A stretch of DNA of 64,000 nucleotides from Pontibacter actiniarum (GCF_003585765.1 NZ_CP021235.1:3720001-3784000), one strand, 5' to 3'; positions 32,576 to 42,397 are shown, counted from the stretch's first letter. Notes: generated by a model not told the origin, from the letters alone. Program-made: numbers and translations.

Positions 32576-33403
32576 ATGGAAAACGGAAACCGACACCCCA
32601 ACTACGGCGATAACTGGCAGAACCCGCGCCACAGCACCGGCGGCAAAGTAATGGCAGGCTTACTGCTCATAGCCGTTGGCGTACTCATACTTGCCTCCAA
32701 GCTCAACATCTTCTTTCTTCCCTACTGGGTCTTCTCCTGGCAGATGTTCCTGATCGTGCTGGGGCTGTTTATTGGCTTTCGCCACAACTTCCGCAAGTCC
32801 GGCTGGCTCGTGCTCGTGCTGATCGGCACCGTGTTTTTGATAAACGACCTGGTGGCCGGCTTTAACCTCCGCATCTATTTCTGGCCCATCCTGCTGATCG
32901 GCATTGGGCTCTGGGTAATGCTGAAGCCGCGGAGCCGCTACCCCAGGCACTTTCGCCGGGTCGGGAACGCTGGCCCCGCCGAGCCCGGGCCAGCGGCGGA
33001 CAGCTACGGAAACAGCGAAAACGAGCCCGGAACAGGCACCTTCCACGACAACACCTATTCCTCTGAAGATATAGTAGACGCAACCGCTATCCTGGGAGGG
33101 ATCAAGAAAAACATTATCTCCAAAAGTTTTAAGGGAGGTGAGGTCGTAAGCGTGTTCGGCGGCACCGAGCTTAACCTGAGCCAGGCCGATATGCAGCAGC
33201 CGGCCGTGCTGGAGGCAACCCAGATCTTTGGCGGCACCACCCTTATTATCCCGCCGCACTGGCAGATAAAGTCTGAGATGGTGGCCATACTAGGCGGCAT
33301 CGATGATAAGCGGCCGGTGATGCCCGGCGGCTACGATCCGAACAAGGTACTGGTCCTCAAAGGCACAACCCTCTTTGGCGGGCTGAACATCAAGAGCTAC
33401 TAA
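32576..33403 (+). CDS. LiaF-like membrane protein (DUF5668/LiaF-TM and LiaF C-terminal domain)
   Basis: 275 aa. Three to four transmembrane helices at about residues 20-120 (LLLIAVGVLILASKLNIFF; FLIVLGLFIGF; PILLIGIGLWVML) match the LiaI/LiaF membrane module. The C-terminal beta-helix-like domain (about 165-272) has repeated ILGGIKKN, FGGTELNLS, IFGGTTLIIP, ILGGIDDK and LFGGLNIK turns typical of LiaF. In Firmicutes LiaF inhibits the envelope-stress kinase LiaS. Here the gene directly precedes a LytS/LytTR pair by 14 bases, so a similar sensory role in envelope stress is likely but inferred. Confidence 0.85.
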   Translation: MENGNRHPNYGDNWQNPRHSTGGKVMAGLLLIAVGVLILASKLNIFFLPYWVFSWQMFLIVLGLFIGFRHNFRKSGWLVLVLIGTVFLINDLVAGFNLRIYFWPILLIGIGLWVMLKPRSRYPRHFRRVGNAGPAEPGPAADSYGNSENEPGTGTFHDNTYSSEDIVDATAILGGIKKNIISKSFKGGEVVSVFGGTELNLSQADMQQPAVLEATQIFGGTTLIIPPHWQIKSEMVAILGGIDDKRPVMPGGYDPNKVLVLKGTTLFGGLNIKSY

Positions 33404-33417
33404 ACGCACAGAAGCGC

Positions 33418-34467
33418 ATGTCGCAGGTCCGAGTGATAATGATTTACCTGGCGTGGGCGCTGCTGTGGGCGGTGGTGCAAACCGCACTGCTGTGGTCGGT
33501 AGGCTTTAGTGCGCGGGTGGCCGTGAGCGACGCCCTGCTCACCAACCTGCTGCTGACGGTCGGGGGCTACGCCATGGGCACGGGCCTGCGCTACTACCAG
33601 CCAAACATACGCGAGGCGGCGCACCTGGTGGGCTGGAGCCTGGGGCTGGCGGTACTCAGCACCATGGTGTTCTACTGGGTTACCACAAGGGCCTTCCGGG
33701 GCGATGTGGTGTACCTCGATTTTGTGGACGCCACCCTGGCCGTGCGCTTCCTGTTTACCTGGCTGATGGTGCTGCTGCTACTGCTGCTAAGCTGGTTCTG
33801 GTTTTATACCTTGGAGCGCCAGCAGGACGAGCAGCGCCGTGCCGCCGCCGAAAAGCTGGCCCGCGAAGCCGAGCTGCACACCCTGCGCCAGCAGCTGCAA
33901 CCGCACTTTCTGTTTAACAGCCTCAACTCCATCAGCGCGCTGGTGGGGGCAAAGCCGGAGCAGGCCCGCAAAATGATACAGCAGCTCTCCGACTTCCTGC
34001 GCGGCACCCTGCGCAAAGACAACCAGCAGCAAGTAAGTCTGACGGATGAGCTGCAGCACCTGGAGCTGTACCTGGAGATAGAGAAGGTGCGCTTCGGGCA
34101 CCGCCTGCAAACTGCCATTGAAGTACAAAATGAAACAATGAACATGCACCTGCCGGCCCTGCTGCTGCAACCGGTGGTGGAGAACGCCATCAAGTTTGGC
34201 CTCTACGACACCATCGGCGATACCGTAATAAGTATAAAAGCCACCGCACAGGACCACCACCTGCTGCTGCAGGTGCAAAACCCTTACGACCCCGCCACCG
34301 CACGGCCGCAGCAGGGCACCGGCTTCGGCCTGAGCTCAGTGCAGCGCCGCCTTTACCTGCTCTACGCCCGGCAGGACCTGCTGCAAACCCGGCAGGAGGA
34401 GAACCAGTTTATCACCACCATTCAAATCCCGCAGAAAAATGATGAAGTGCCTGATCATAGACGATGA
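33418..34467 (+). CDS. LytS-type sensor histidine kinase
   Basis: 349 aa; an alternative start at 33439 would remove seven residues. Four transmembrane helices (about residues 10-130) form a minimal sensor, a coiled-coil linker follows (RQQDEQRRAAAEKLAREAEL), and the His_kinase domain has the phosphoacceptor in LQPHFLFNSLNSI. The ATPase N and G boxes are visible in LQPVVENAIKFGLYD and GTGFGLSSVQRRL. It overlaps the response-regulator gene by 26 bases, ensuring coupled expression, and is downstream of the LiaF-like gene. Confidence 0.92.
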   Translation: MSQVRVIMIYLAWALLWAVVQTALLWSVGFSARVAVSDALLTNLLLTVGGYAMGTGLRYYQPNIREAAHLVGWSLGLAVLSTMVFYWVTTRAFRGDVVYLDFVDATLAVRFLFTWLMVLLLLLLSWFWFYTLERQQDEQRRAAAEKLAREAELHTLRQQLQPHFLFNSLNSISALVGAKPEQARKMIQQLSDFLRGTLRKDNQQQVSLTDELQHLELYLEIEKVRFGHRLQTAIEVQNETMNMHLPALLLQPVVENAIKFGLYDTIGDTVISIKATAQDHHLLLQVQNPYDPATARPQQGTGFGLSSVQRRLYLLYARQDLLQTRQEENQFITTIQIPQKNDEVPDHRR

Positions 34468-35182
34468 GCCCCTGGCCCGCAGCATTGTTGCCGAATACCT
34501 CCAAAAGCACCCCGGCCTGGAGGTAGTGCAGGAGTGCGGCGACGGCTTCGAAGGCGTAAAAGCCATTATGCAGCACCAGCCCGACCTGGTCTTCCTCGAC
34601 ATCCAGATGCCTAAGATCAACGGCTTTGAGATGCTGGAGCTGGTAGAGCAGGCGCCGGGGGTTATCTTCACCACCGCCTTCGACGAGTATGCCCTCAAGG
34701 CCTTTGAGACCAACGCAGTGGACTACCTGCTCAAGCCCTTTAGTCAGGAGCGCTTTGACGCCGCTGTGAAAAAATGGCTGGAGAAGCAAAGTATAAACGC
34801 CACGGAGAACAAGGCGGCCAGCTTGGGCAACGTTCCTGCAAAGCAGCCGGAAGAGCAGCTGCGCATAGTGGTGAAGGCGGCCAACGATATCCGCATTATC
34901 CCGGTGAAGGACGTCTTGTACCTGGAGGCCTACGACGACTACGTGAAAGTGCATACCACGGAAGGCCTCTTCCTGAAGAAGAAAACCATGGGCTACTACG
35001 AGCGCGTGCTGGACCCGAAGCAGTTTGTGCGCGTGCACCGCTCCTACATCATCCCCCTCTCCCAACTCACCCGCATAGAACCTCTGGAAAAAGACAGCCA
35101 TGTGGCGCTGCTGAAGAACGGGGTACGCGTGCCCCTGAGCCGGAGCGGCTATACGAAACTGCGCGCTGTACTGGGCATCTGA
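34442..35182 (+). CDS. LytTR-family response regulator
   Basis: 246 aa. The receiver domain (1 to about 120) has the acidic pocket DDE, phosphoacceptor Asp in LVFLDIQMPKING, the conserved Thr in FTTAFDEYA and Lys in YLLKPF. The C-terminal LytTR domain (about 145-240) has DVLYLEAYDDYVKVHT and FVRVHRSYII, which bind DNA. It is the partner of the preceding kinase. ATG 34442 is chosen from two adjacent ATG codons. Target genes are not evident, although the LiaF-like gene is a good candidate. Confidence 0.92.
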   Translation: MKCLIIDDEPLARSIVAEYLQKHPGLEVVQECGDGFEGVKAIMQHQPDLVFLDIQMPKINGFEMLELVEQAPGVIFTTAFDEYALKAFETNAVDYLLKPFSQERFDAAVKKWLEKQSINATENKAASLGNVPAKQPEEQLRIVVKAANDIRIIPVKDVLYLEAYDDYVKVHTTEGLFLKKKTMGYYERVLDPKQFVRVHRSYIIPLSQLTRIEPLEKDSHVALLKNGVRVPLSRSGYTKLRAVLGI

Positions 35183-35423
35183 TAATTTTTTTTCGGATAT
35201 AAATCTGGCCGCCCCGGCTTAGCGGCACGCGTTGGGAAGCAACCTGTTGTTGCTGGGCTTACACGGCCCGTTCATCTGTACTTTACGGCCGTTCGTCAAA
35301 AACACACAGCCCCCGCCAAGCTGCAAACGCCAGCGCACGCTTTGCAAACACTTGTATTTTACTCATAAACAAACATTTAAGAGCACCCTGTGTTAACTAA
35401 AGAGAGCCTCGGAAACTTTTGAT

Positions 35424-36095
35424 ATGAAAAATGTTTCCATAGTTTTACCCCCAATTAGCGGTATGGAAACAGCAGAAAGAACAGATCTCAAAGAAAAGAT
35501 TAAGCGGGCGGCATTCAGCATGTTCTGCCAGCGCGGCATCAAAAGCGTGTCGATGGACGACATTGCCCAGCACCTGGCGATGTCTAAAAAGACCCTCTAC
35601 AAGTGGTTTAAGAACAAGGATGAGGTGGTGTACGAGGCCACGGCCGACTACCTGTGCTGTGTGCAGCACGATTGTGAGGGCTACATTGAGCAGGCGCAGA
35701 ATGCCATTGATGAGCTTTTCCAGGTTATGGCCCTCACGAAGCAGGTATTCTCACAGACTCACCCGTCCATTTTCCACGACCTGCAGAAATACCACCACGA
35801 CAGCTGGCAACTGTGGCTGCAGCATAAAAACAGCTTTATGCTGCAGAAGGTGAAGGCCAACATCATCAGGGGCATGCGGGAAGGGCTTTACCGGAAAGAC
35901 CTGAACGTGGACATCATGGCCCGCATGCGCCTGGCTATCCTGGAGCTGCCGTTCAATGCAGAGGTGTTCCCGCCGCACGAGTACGAGATCAAACAAGTGC
36001 AGCTGGCGGTGCTGGAGCACTACATGCTGGGCATGGCAACCCTGAAAGGCCATAAGCTGATCAATGAGTACAAGCAGATCACCGAAGAAGAATAA
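35424..36095 (+). CDS. TetR-family regulator of the efflux operon
   Basis: 223 aa; an internal ATG at 35463 is an alternative start. The TetR HTH occupies about residues 30-75 (AFSMFCQRGIKSVSMDDIAQ, then SKKTLYKWFKNKDEV). The rest is a helical ligand-binding domain. It is the first gene of a collinear unit with tolC, an MFP adaptor and an RND pump, so it most likely represses its own operon and responds to a pump substrate. The tolC ATG follows 28 bases after the stop. Confidence 0.88.
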   Translation: MKNVSIVLPPISGMETAERTDLKEKIKRAAFSMFCQRGIKSVSMDDIAQHLAMSKKTLYKWFKNKDEVVYEATADYLCCVQHDCEGYIEQAQNAIDELFQVMALTKQVFSQTHPSIFHDLQKYHHDSWQLWLQHKNSFMLQKVKANIIRGMREGLYRKDLNVDIMARMRLAILELPFNAEVFPPHEYEIKQVQLAVLEHYMLGMATLKGHKLINEYKQITEEE

Positions 36096-36123
36096 CCACT
36101 ACCTACTACCAACCGATAAAACT

Positions 36124-37470
36124 ATGAGAAAACAGATCAGCCTGCTAATAGCCGTACTTGCGCTGTTGGGCAAGAGCTATGCCCAGGAGCCAATGCCGCT
36201 GGGCCTGCAGGAAAGTATAAAGTACGCCCTGCAGCACCGCGCCAGCCTGCAGGCCACGCGCAACGAGGAGAGAATCGCCAAGGCGCGTGTGGGAGAGATA
36301 CGCGCCACCGGCCTGCCGCAAATAAATGGGACCGTGGACGCGGGGAACAACTTTGTGCAGCAGCAGAGCTTTATCCCGGCCATCATTGCTGATGAGAACG
36401 CGGATCCAAACGCCTTCATACCGGTAACCTTCACGCCGGCCTACACCAGTAACGCCACTGTCACCGGAAGCCAGCTGCTCTTCGACGGCTCTTACCTGAT
36501 CGGGCTGAAGGCGGCCAAAACCTACACCGACCTTTCCCGCAAGAACACCGCGCAAAGCGAGATAGAGGTGGCCGAGCAGGTCAGCAAAGCCTACTACGGT
36601 GTGCTGGTGAACGGGGAGCGGATGGAGCTGCTGAACCAGAACCTGGTGCGCCTCGACACGCTGCTGAAACAAACGCAGGTGATGTTCGAGAACGGCGTGG
36701 CCGAGAAACTGGATGTGGACCGCCTGCGCGTGCAGCTGAACAACCTGAAGGTGGAGTTGCAGAAAACGCAGCGCCTGATGGAGCTGAGCGAGAACCTGCT
36801 CAAGTTCCAGATGGGCCTGCCCCAGGCGCAGCCGGTGCTGCTCACAGACGAGCTGGCGGAAGTGGACATTGACATGGGCCGGCTTTACCCGCAGAGCTTT
36901 GAGTACAGCAACCGCATTGAGTATTCCATTCTGGAGACGCAGCGCGACCTGGCCGAGCTGGACCTGCGCAACCGAAAGTCGGGCTACCTGCCCAAGCTGC
37001 TGCTCAACGCCCGCTACGGTTACCTTGCCGCCGGCAACGCCTTTAGCAATATTTCGAACCTGAGCAATTACCTGGAGTTCGGCTATGTGGGCGCGCAGCT
37101 GCAGGTGCCGATCTTCGACGGCCTGCGCAAGCACTACCAGATACAGCAGACCAAAATAGCGCTGGACAACACGAAGCTCGGCTTTGAGACGCTCCGCCAA
37201 AGTATAGACCTGGAGCTGGAGCAGGCCTCCACAGAGCTGACCAACGCCCTGGATGTGCTGGAGGCGCAGCAGGAAAGCCTGGAGTTGGCAAACGAGATTG
37301 CCCGGGTCGCCAAAATCAAGTTTCAGGAAGGCGTAGGCACGAACCTGGAGGTGGTGAGTGCCGAAACAGACCTGCGCGAGGCCCAAACCAACTATTACGC
37401 CGCCATATACGATGCCCTGATAGCCAAGGTAAACCTGGAGAAAGCCACCGGAACCCTACTGACAAAATAA
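36124..37470 (+). CDS. TolC-family outer-membrane efflux channel
   Basis: 448 aa from ATG 36124. A signal peptide (MRKQISLLIAVLALLGKSYAQ) is cleaved after AQ. The mature protein has two OEP repeats with long amphipathic helices (SLQATRNEERIAKARVGEIR; LEVVSAETDLREAQTNYYAA), matching the TolC barrel. An in-frame ATG upstream overlaps the regulator gene and lacks a signal peptide at the correct place. It works with the MFP and RND proteins encoded next to form a tripartite pump. Confidence 0.93.
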   Translation: MRKQISLLIAVLALLGKSYAQEPMPLGLQESIKYALQHRASLQATRNEERIAKARVGEIRATGLPQINGTVDAGNNFVQQQSFIPAIIADENADPNAFIPVTFTPAYTSNATVTGSQLLFDGSYLIGLKAAKTYTDLSRKNTAQSEIEVAEQVSKAYYGVLVNGERMELLNQNLVRLDTLLKQTQVMFENGVAEKLDVDRLRVQLNNLKVELQKTQRLMELSENLLKFQMGLPQAQPVLLTDELAEVDIDMGRLYPQSFEYSNRIEYSILETQRDLAELDLRNRKSGYLPKLLLNARYGYLAAGNAFSNISNLSNYLEFGYVGAQLQVPIFDGLRKHYQIQQTKIALDNTKLGFETLRQSIDLELEQASTELTNALDVLEAQQESLELANEIARVAKIKFQEGVGTNLEVVSAETDLREAQTNYYAAIYDALIAKVNLEKATGTLLTK

Positions 37471-37501
37471 AACTACTGAAAAACGATCTACTGAAAAAAA
37501 C

Positions 37502-38653
37502 ATGAAGCGCATTATAGGAACCTCATCCATGGCCGTGCTACTGGGCCTGGCAGCTTGCAACGGCGACAGCACCAAGGAAGAGCAGCTAAAGGAGTTAAAA
37601 GCACAGGAGGCGGCCCTGCAGGAGCAGATCGCGGAGCTGGAGGCAGAACTGAAGGCCGGAGGCAAAACCGTGGCCACACAGAAAAAGACGGTGCCGGTGT
37701 CGGTGGCGTCGCTGGAACAGGGCACCTTCCGCCATTACCTGGAGGTACAGGGCAAGGTGGAGTTTAACGAGGATGTGCTGGTAAGCCCCAAAGTGCCGGG
37801 TGTGCTGACGAGCATGCGCGTAGAGCGCGGCGACCGTGTTTCGAAGGGGCAGACCATGGCCACCATAGATGCGCAGGTGCTGGAGCAGAACATAGCGGAG
37901 GTACGCACCCGCCTCGACCTGGCCCGCATCGCCTACGAAAAGCAGCAGAACCTATGGGACCAGAAGATCGGCACGGAAATGCAGTACCTCACGGCAAAGA
38001 ACAACAAAGAGGCACTGGAGCGCAGCCTGGCCGGCCTGCAACGGCAGCGGGACCAGTATAACATTAAAGCGCCGATCAGCGGCGTGGTAGACGAAGTAGT
38101 GCCGAATGCCGGAGAGGCGGTGGCGCCAGGCATGGGGGTTATCCGTGTGGTAAACCTGCAGGGCGGCAAAATTGTGGCCGAGGTGTCGGAAGCCTACCAG
38201 GCCAAAATCAACAAAGGCGACCAGGCGGTGGTCTTCTTCCCTGACCTGAACAAGGAGATAGAAACGACGGTGGATGTGGTGAGCAACTCCATTGACCCGA
38301 CCAGCCGCACCTTTACCGTGGAACTGCGCCCGAAAGACTCCAGGGAAATCACGCTGCGCCCTAACATGGTGGCCGTGGTACGCATCCAGGACTACAAAAA
38401 CGAAGGCACCATTGTACTGCCGGTAAACCTGGTGCAGAAAGATGAGAAGACGGAGTATGTGTACGTAGCCCGGAAAGTCGGCAACCAGTACGTAGCTACG
38501 CGCAAGGAGGTAGAGACAGGCGTGAGCTACGGCGGAAACGTGGAGGTGCTGAGCGGGCTGTCGGCCAGCGACAAAGTGATTACGGCGGGCTACCAGAGTG
38601 TAAACGAGGGGCAGCCAGTGGTATTTGCCGAGACGAGCCTGACCCAGCAGTAG
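37502..38653 (+). CDS. RND efflux periplasmic adaptor (MFP/HlyD type) lipoprotein
   Basis: 383 aa. The lipobox LLGLAACN places the acylated cysteine at residue 19. A coiled coil follows (about residues 25-55, QLKELKAQEAALQEQIAELE), then lipoyl-like and beta-barrel domains (SVASLEQGTFRHYLEVQGKV; YNIKAPISGVVDEVVPNAGE; VEVLSGLSASDKVITAGYQS). It links the inner-membrane RND pump to TolC. It lies 31 bases after tolC and 18 bases before the RND gene, so all are one operon. The N-terminal coiled coil is longer than usual. Confidence 0.92.
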   Translation: MKRIIGTSSMAVLLGLAACNGDSTKEEQLKELKAQEAALQEQIAELEAELKAGGKTVATQKKTVPVSVASLEQGTFRHYLEVQGKVEFNEDVLVSPKVPGVLTSMRVERGDRVSKGQTMATIDAQVLEQNIAEVRTRLDLARIAYEKQQNLWDQKIGTEMQYLTAKNNKEALERSLAGLQRQRDQYNIKAPISGVVDEVVPNAGEAVAPGMGVIRVVNLQGGKIVAEVSEAYQAKINKGDQAVVFFPDLNKEIETTVDVVSNSIDPTSRTFTVELRPKDSREITLRPNMVAVVRIQDYKNEGTIVLPVNLVQKDEKTEYVYVARKVGNQYVATRKEVETGVSYGGNVEVLSGLSASDKVITAGYQSVNEGQPVVFAETSLTQQ

Positions 38654-38671
38654 CCTTAAAGCGATAAAACT

Positions 38672-41600
38672 ATGAAACAGTTCAAGCCAACCAGTTGGTC
38701 GATCGATAATAAGACCAGTATCTACATCATCACCATAATTATCACGCTGGCAGGTATCTTCTCCTATATCAACCTACAAAAAGAGAACTTCCCGGACATT
38801 GTGATACCGACGGTGTTTGTGAGCACCATTTACCCCGGCACCTCCCCCTCCGACATGGAAAACCTGGTGACGCGGCCTATCGAGAAGGAGATAAAGGCCA
38901 TCAACGGGGTAAAAGAGGTCACCTCCAACTCCGTGCAGGACTTCTCCATGATTACGGTCGAGTTTGAGACCGATGTGGAGGTGGCCGAGGCCAAGCAGCA
39001 GGTGAAAGACGCCGTGGACAAGGCCCGTACAGACCTGCCAACCGACCTGGACCAGGAGCCGAACGTGCAGGAGGTGAACTTCTCCGAAATCCCGATCATG
39101 TACGTGAACGTGGCAGGCAACTACAGCCTGGACCAGCTAAAGGACTACGCCGAAGAACTGCAGGACCGCTTTGAGGCCTTCCCCGAAATTACCCGCGTAG
39201 ACATGGTGGGGGCGCTGGATAAAGAGGTGCAGGTAAACGTGGACCTCTACAAAATGCAGGCTGCCCAGGTAACGTTCACAGATATCGCCAATGCTATTGC
39301 GCGTGAGAACGTAACGGTGTCGGGCGGCAACATAACCGTGGGCGAGGCCAAGCGCTCGGTGCGCGTGGTGGGCCAGTACGCCGACCCTGAAAAGATCGGC
39401 GACATTGTGCTGAATTCCGTGGCAGGCGCCAACATAAAGCTGCGCGACATTGCCGAGGTAAAAGAAGGCTTTGAGGAGCAGGAGAGCTATGCGCGCCTGG
39501 GCAACCAGCCGGTTATTACCCTCAACGTCATCAAGCGAAGCGGCGAGAACCTGATCGAGGCCTCTGACCAGATCCGCGAAACGATTGAGGAGATGCAGGG
39601 GGCCACGCTGCCAAGCGACCTGAACATCACCATCACCGGCGACCAGTCGAAACAGACGCGCCACACCCTCAACGACCTGATCAACACGATCATCATCGGG
39701 TTTGTGCTGGTTACCCTGATCCTGATGTTCTTCATGGGCACCACCAACGCTATTTTCGTAGGCCTGTCGGTGCCCATCTCCATGTTCCTGGCCTTCATCC
39801 TGATGCCAACCTTTGGCTTCTCCCTGAACATGATCGTGCTCTTCTCCTTCCTGCTTGCCCTCGGGATAGTGGTAGACGACGCCATTGTGGTGATCGAGAA
39901 CACGCACCGCATTTACCACACCACCAGCATGAGCGTGGTGCAATCGGCGAAAGCGGCGGCTGGCGAGGTTTTCGTGCCCGTGCTGGCCGGTACGCTTACC
40001 ACCGTAGCACCTTTCCTGCCGCTGGCTTTCTGGCCGGGCGTGGTGGGCAAGTTTATGTTCTTTTTGCCTATCACGCTGATCGTAACCCTGGTTTCGTCGC
40101 TGCTCGTGGCCTTTATTATCAACCCGGTGTTTGCCGTCTCTTTTATGCAGAAGCACGGAGAGCAGGAGGCGTCGCCCCGCTCCCGCAAGGTTTTCTGGAT
40201 ACTGCTGGGCATTGGCTTTGCGGTGGCGGTGGTGGGCTACATCGCTGGCTGGTACGGTACGGCTAACCTGGTCATGCTTGCTATCTTGCTGGTGCTGCTC
40301 AACAAGTACGTTCTGGCGGGCCTGATCGATAAGTTCCAGAACCGGATGCTGCCGCGCTTTATGGCCGGCTACGAAGCCCTGCTGCGCTGGATGCTGGTGG
40401 GCAGGCGGCCAATCGCCGTATTTGTGGGCATTGTCGGCCTGCTGATCTTCTCTGTTGCCCTTACCGCCATCTGGCCGCCGAAGGTGGAGTTCTTCCCCAG
40501 CGGGCAGCCAAATTTTGTGTACACCTACATCAACATGCCCATCGGTACTGACCAGGCCGTTACAGACTCAGTGACCAAGGTGGTGGAGCGGCGCATCTAC
40601 AGTGTTATTGGGCAGGATAACCCGGATGTGGAGTCTGTGATCTCTAACGTGGCCATCGGGGCCGGAGACGAAAACGACCGCTCCCAGACAGCACAATCTC
40701 ACAAAGGGAAGGTTACCGTTGCCTTTGTTGAGTATAAAGACCGAAAAGGAGAGAAATCGACGAGCGAATACCTCACGGACATACGCGGGGCGGTGAGGGG
40801 AATTCCCGGCGCAGACATCACAGTGGACAAGGAGCAAAGCGGCCCTCCGGTTGGCAAGCCCATCTCGGTGGAGGTGGCCGGCGAGGACTTTAAGGGCCTG
40901 ATAGCCCTGTCCAAGCAAGTGGAGCAGTACATAGACCAGCAGGGGATTGAAGGGATAGAGGAACTGCGCTCCGACCTGGAGGACAGCAAGCCCGAGATCG
41001 TGCTCAACATTGACCGCGAGCGCGCTAACCGCGAGGGAATCAGCACGGGCCAGATTGGCCAGGAGGTACGCACGGCGATCTTCGGCAGGGAAGCCTCTAA
41101 GTTTAAGCTGGATGAGGAGGAGTACCCGATTCAGGTGCGCTACGCCGAGCCGTACCGCGATAACATCGACGCGCTGCTGGACATGCGCATCACCTACCGT
41201 GACATGAACTCGGGCCTGGTTCGCCAGATTCCGCTCTCCTCGGTGGCCACGATCGATTACTCGACCACCTACGGGGGCATCAAGCGCAAGAACCTAAAGC
41301 GCGTGGTAACGCTGGAGTCGAACGTGCTGGACGGCTACAACGCCAACGAGGTGGTGCAGCAGATAGAGGAGGCGCTGCAGAACTTTGACACGCCGGAAGG
41401 CTATGAAATCGGTATGGGAGGCCAGCAGGAAGAGCAGGAGGAAACGGCCAACTTCCTGCTGGTGGCGCTGGTGGCGGCATTCTGCATCATCTTTTTGATT
41501 CTGGTGACGCAGTTTAACTCCATCTCCAAGCCGTTCATCATTCTTTCGGAGGTGCTGTTCTCCATTATTGGCGTACTTTTGGGCTTCACAATCTTCGGCA

Positions 41601-42079
41601 TGGATATGTCTGTTGTGATGACGGGTGTGGGGGTTGTGGCGCTGGCCGGTATCGTGGTAAAGAACGGCATCCTGATTGTGGAGTTTACGGACATCCTTTT
41701 AGGGGAAGGCAAGGAGCTGCGGGAGGCAATTGTGGAGGCCGGCAAGACGCGCCTGAACCCCGTGTTGCTGACGGCCACGGCCACCATTTTGGGCCTGATT
41801 CCGCTGGCGATCGGCCTAAACCTTAACTTCTATACTTTGTTTACGGAGTTTGAGGCGGGTTTCTTCCTGGGCGGCGACAGCGTGGCCTTCTGGGGGCCTC
41901 TGGCCTGGACTATTATTTTTGGTTTGGGCTTTGCTACAATTGTAACGCTTTTGGTTGTGCCGGTGATGTACCTGCTTAACGAAAAGCTGAAAGATAAATT
42001 AGTCGGAAAGAAAAAGCGCGGAGAAATGAGACTGCAGGAGCAGCGCGTGAATGGTAAAGTTAGAGAATACACACTTTAA
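38672..42079 (+). CDS. RND-family efflux transporter, inner-membrane pump
   Basis: 1135 aa. The two-fold RND layout is clear: N-terminal helix, large periplasmic loop, helices 2-6 with ALGIVVDDAIVVIENTHR (proton-relay aspartates), an extra hydrophobic pair around residues 505-550 (WILLGIGFAVAVVGYIAG), a second periplasmic loop and helices 8-12 with GVVALAGIVVKNGILIVEF. It is about 80 residues longer than AcrB because of the middle insertion. It uses the proton gradient to export small molecules through the adaptor and TolC. The substrate is unknown. Confidence 0.93.
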   Translation: MKQFKPTSWSIDNKTSIYIITIIITLAGIFSYINLQKENFPDIVIPTVFVSTIYPGTSPSDMENLVTRPIEKEIKAINGVKEVTSNSVQDFSMITVEFETDVEVAEAKQQVKDAVDKARTDLPTDLDQEPNVQEVNFSEIPIMYVNVAGNYSLDQLKDYAEELQDRFEAFPEITRVDMVGALDKEVQVNVDLYKMQAAQVTFTDIANAIARENVTVSGGNITVGEAKRSVRVVGQYADPEKIGDIVLNSVAGANIKLRDIAEVKEGFEEQESYARLGNQPVITLNVIKRSGENLIEASDQIRETIEEMQGATLPSDLNITITGDQSKQTRHTLNDLINTIIIGFVLVTLILMFFMGTTNAIFVGLSVPISMFLAFILMPTFGFSLNMIVLFSFLLALGIVVDDAIVVIENTHRIYHTTSMSVVQSAKAAAGEVFVPVLAGTLTTVAPFLPLAFWPGVVGKFMFFLPITLIVTLVSSLLVAFIINPVFAVSFMQKHGEQEASPRSRKVFWILLGIGFAVAVVGYIAGWYGTANLVMLAILLVLLNKYVLAGLIDKFQNRMLPRFMAGYEALLRWMLVGRRPIAVFVGIVGLLIFSVALTAIWPPKVEFFPSGQPNFVYTYINMPIGTDQAVTDSVTKVVERRIYSVIGQDNPDVESVISNVAIGAGDENDRSQTAQSHKGKVTVAFVEYKDRKGEKSTSEYLTDIRGAVRGIPGADITVDKEQSGPPVGKPISVEVAGEDFKGLIALSKQVEQYIDQQGIEGIEELRSDLEDSKPEIVLNIDRERANREGISTGQIGQEVRTAIFGREASKFKLDEEEYPIQVRYAEPYRDNIDALLDMRITYRDMNSGLVRQIPLSSVATIDYSTTYGGIKRKNLKRVVTLESNVLDGYNANEVVQQIEEALQNFDTPEGYEIGMGGQQEEQEETANFLLVALVAAFCIIFLILVTQFNSISKPFIILSEVLFSIIGVLLGFTIFGMDMSVVMTGVGVVALAGIVVKNGILIVEFTDILLGEGKELREAIVEAGKTRLNPVLLTATATILGLIPLAIGLNLNFYTLFTEFEAGFFLGGDSVAFWGPLAWTIIFGLGFATIVTLLVVPVMYLLNEKLKDKLVGKKKRGEMRLQEQRVNGKVREYTL

Positions 42080-42083
42080 TATT

Positions 42084-42341
42084 ATGCTTATTACAACAGA
42101 CAATGCTATTGAGCGCGAGGTTATCCGCATCATTAGCAAGACCAAGGAGATAAAGCCAGACCGCCTGCAGACCAGCAAGCGCCTGTTCCAGGACTTTGGC
42201 TTCGACACCGTGGACCTGGTGGATATCATTCTGGAGCTGGAGAGAAACTTCCAGATCACGATTCCGGATGAGGTGCCCATCGACACCGTTGGCGACTTCG
42301 TAGACTTTGTGGCGACCCACACGATCAGGAAAGCCAGCTAG
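42084..42341 (+). CDS. acyl-carrier-protein-like protein lacking the attachment serine
   Basis: 85 aa. The four-helix ACP pattern is plain (EREVIRIISKT; LFQDFGFDTVDLVDIILELE; IPDEVPIDTVGDFVDFV). The phosphopantetheine serine of the DSL motif is replaced by threonine (Asp41-Thr42-Val43), so standard loading by an ACP synthase is doubtful. It starts four bases after the RND stop, so it is the last gene of the efflux operon. An upstream in-frame ATG at 42051 overlaps the pump gene. A regulatory or protein-docking role, or a non-canonical carrier, is possible. Confidence 0.8.
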   Translation: MLITTDNAIEREVIRIISKTKEIKPDRLQTSKRLFQDFGFDTVDLVDIILELERNFQITIPDEVPIDTVGDFVDFVATHTIRKAS

Positions 42342-42364
42342 AAGAAACACTACATTAAAAACTC

Positions 42365-42397
42365 AAAGCCCTGGAGCCACAGCTTCAGGGCTTTTTT
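42365..42397 (+). terminator. terminator of the efflux operon
   Basis: AAAGCCCTGGAGC pairs with GCTTCAGGGCTTT (one G-U pair), followed by a T run. Confidence 0.85.
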
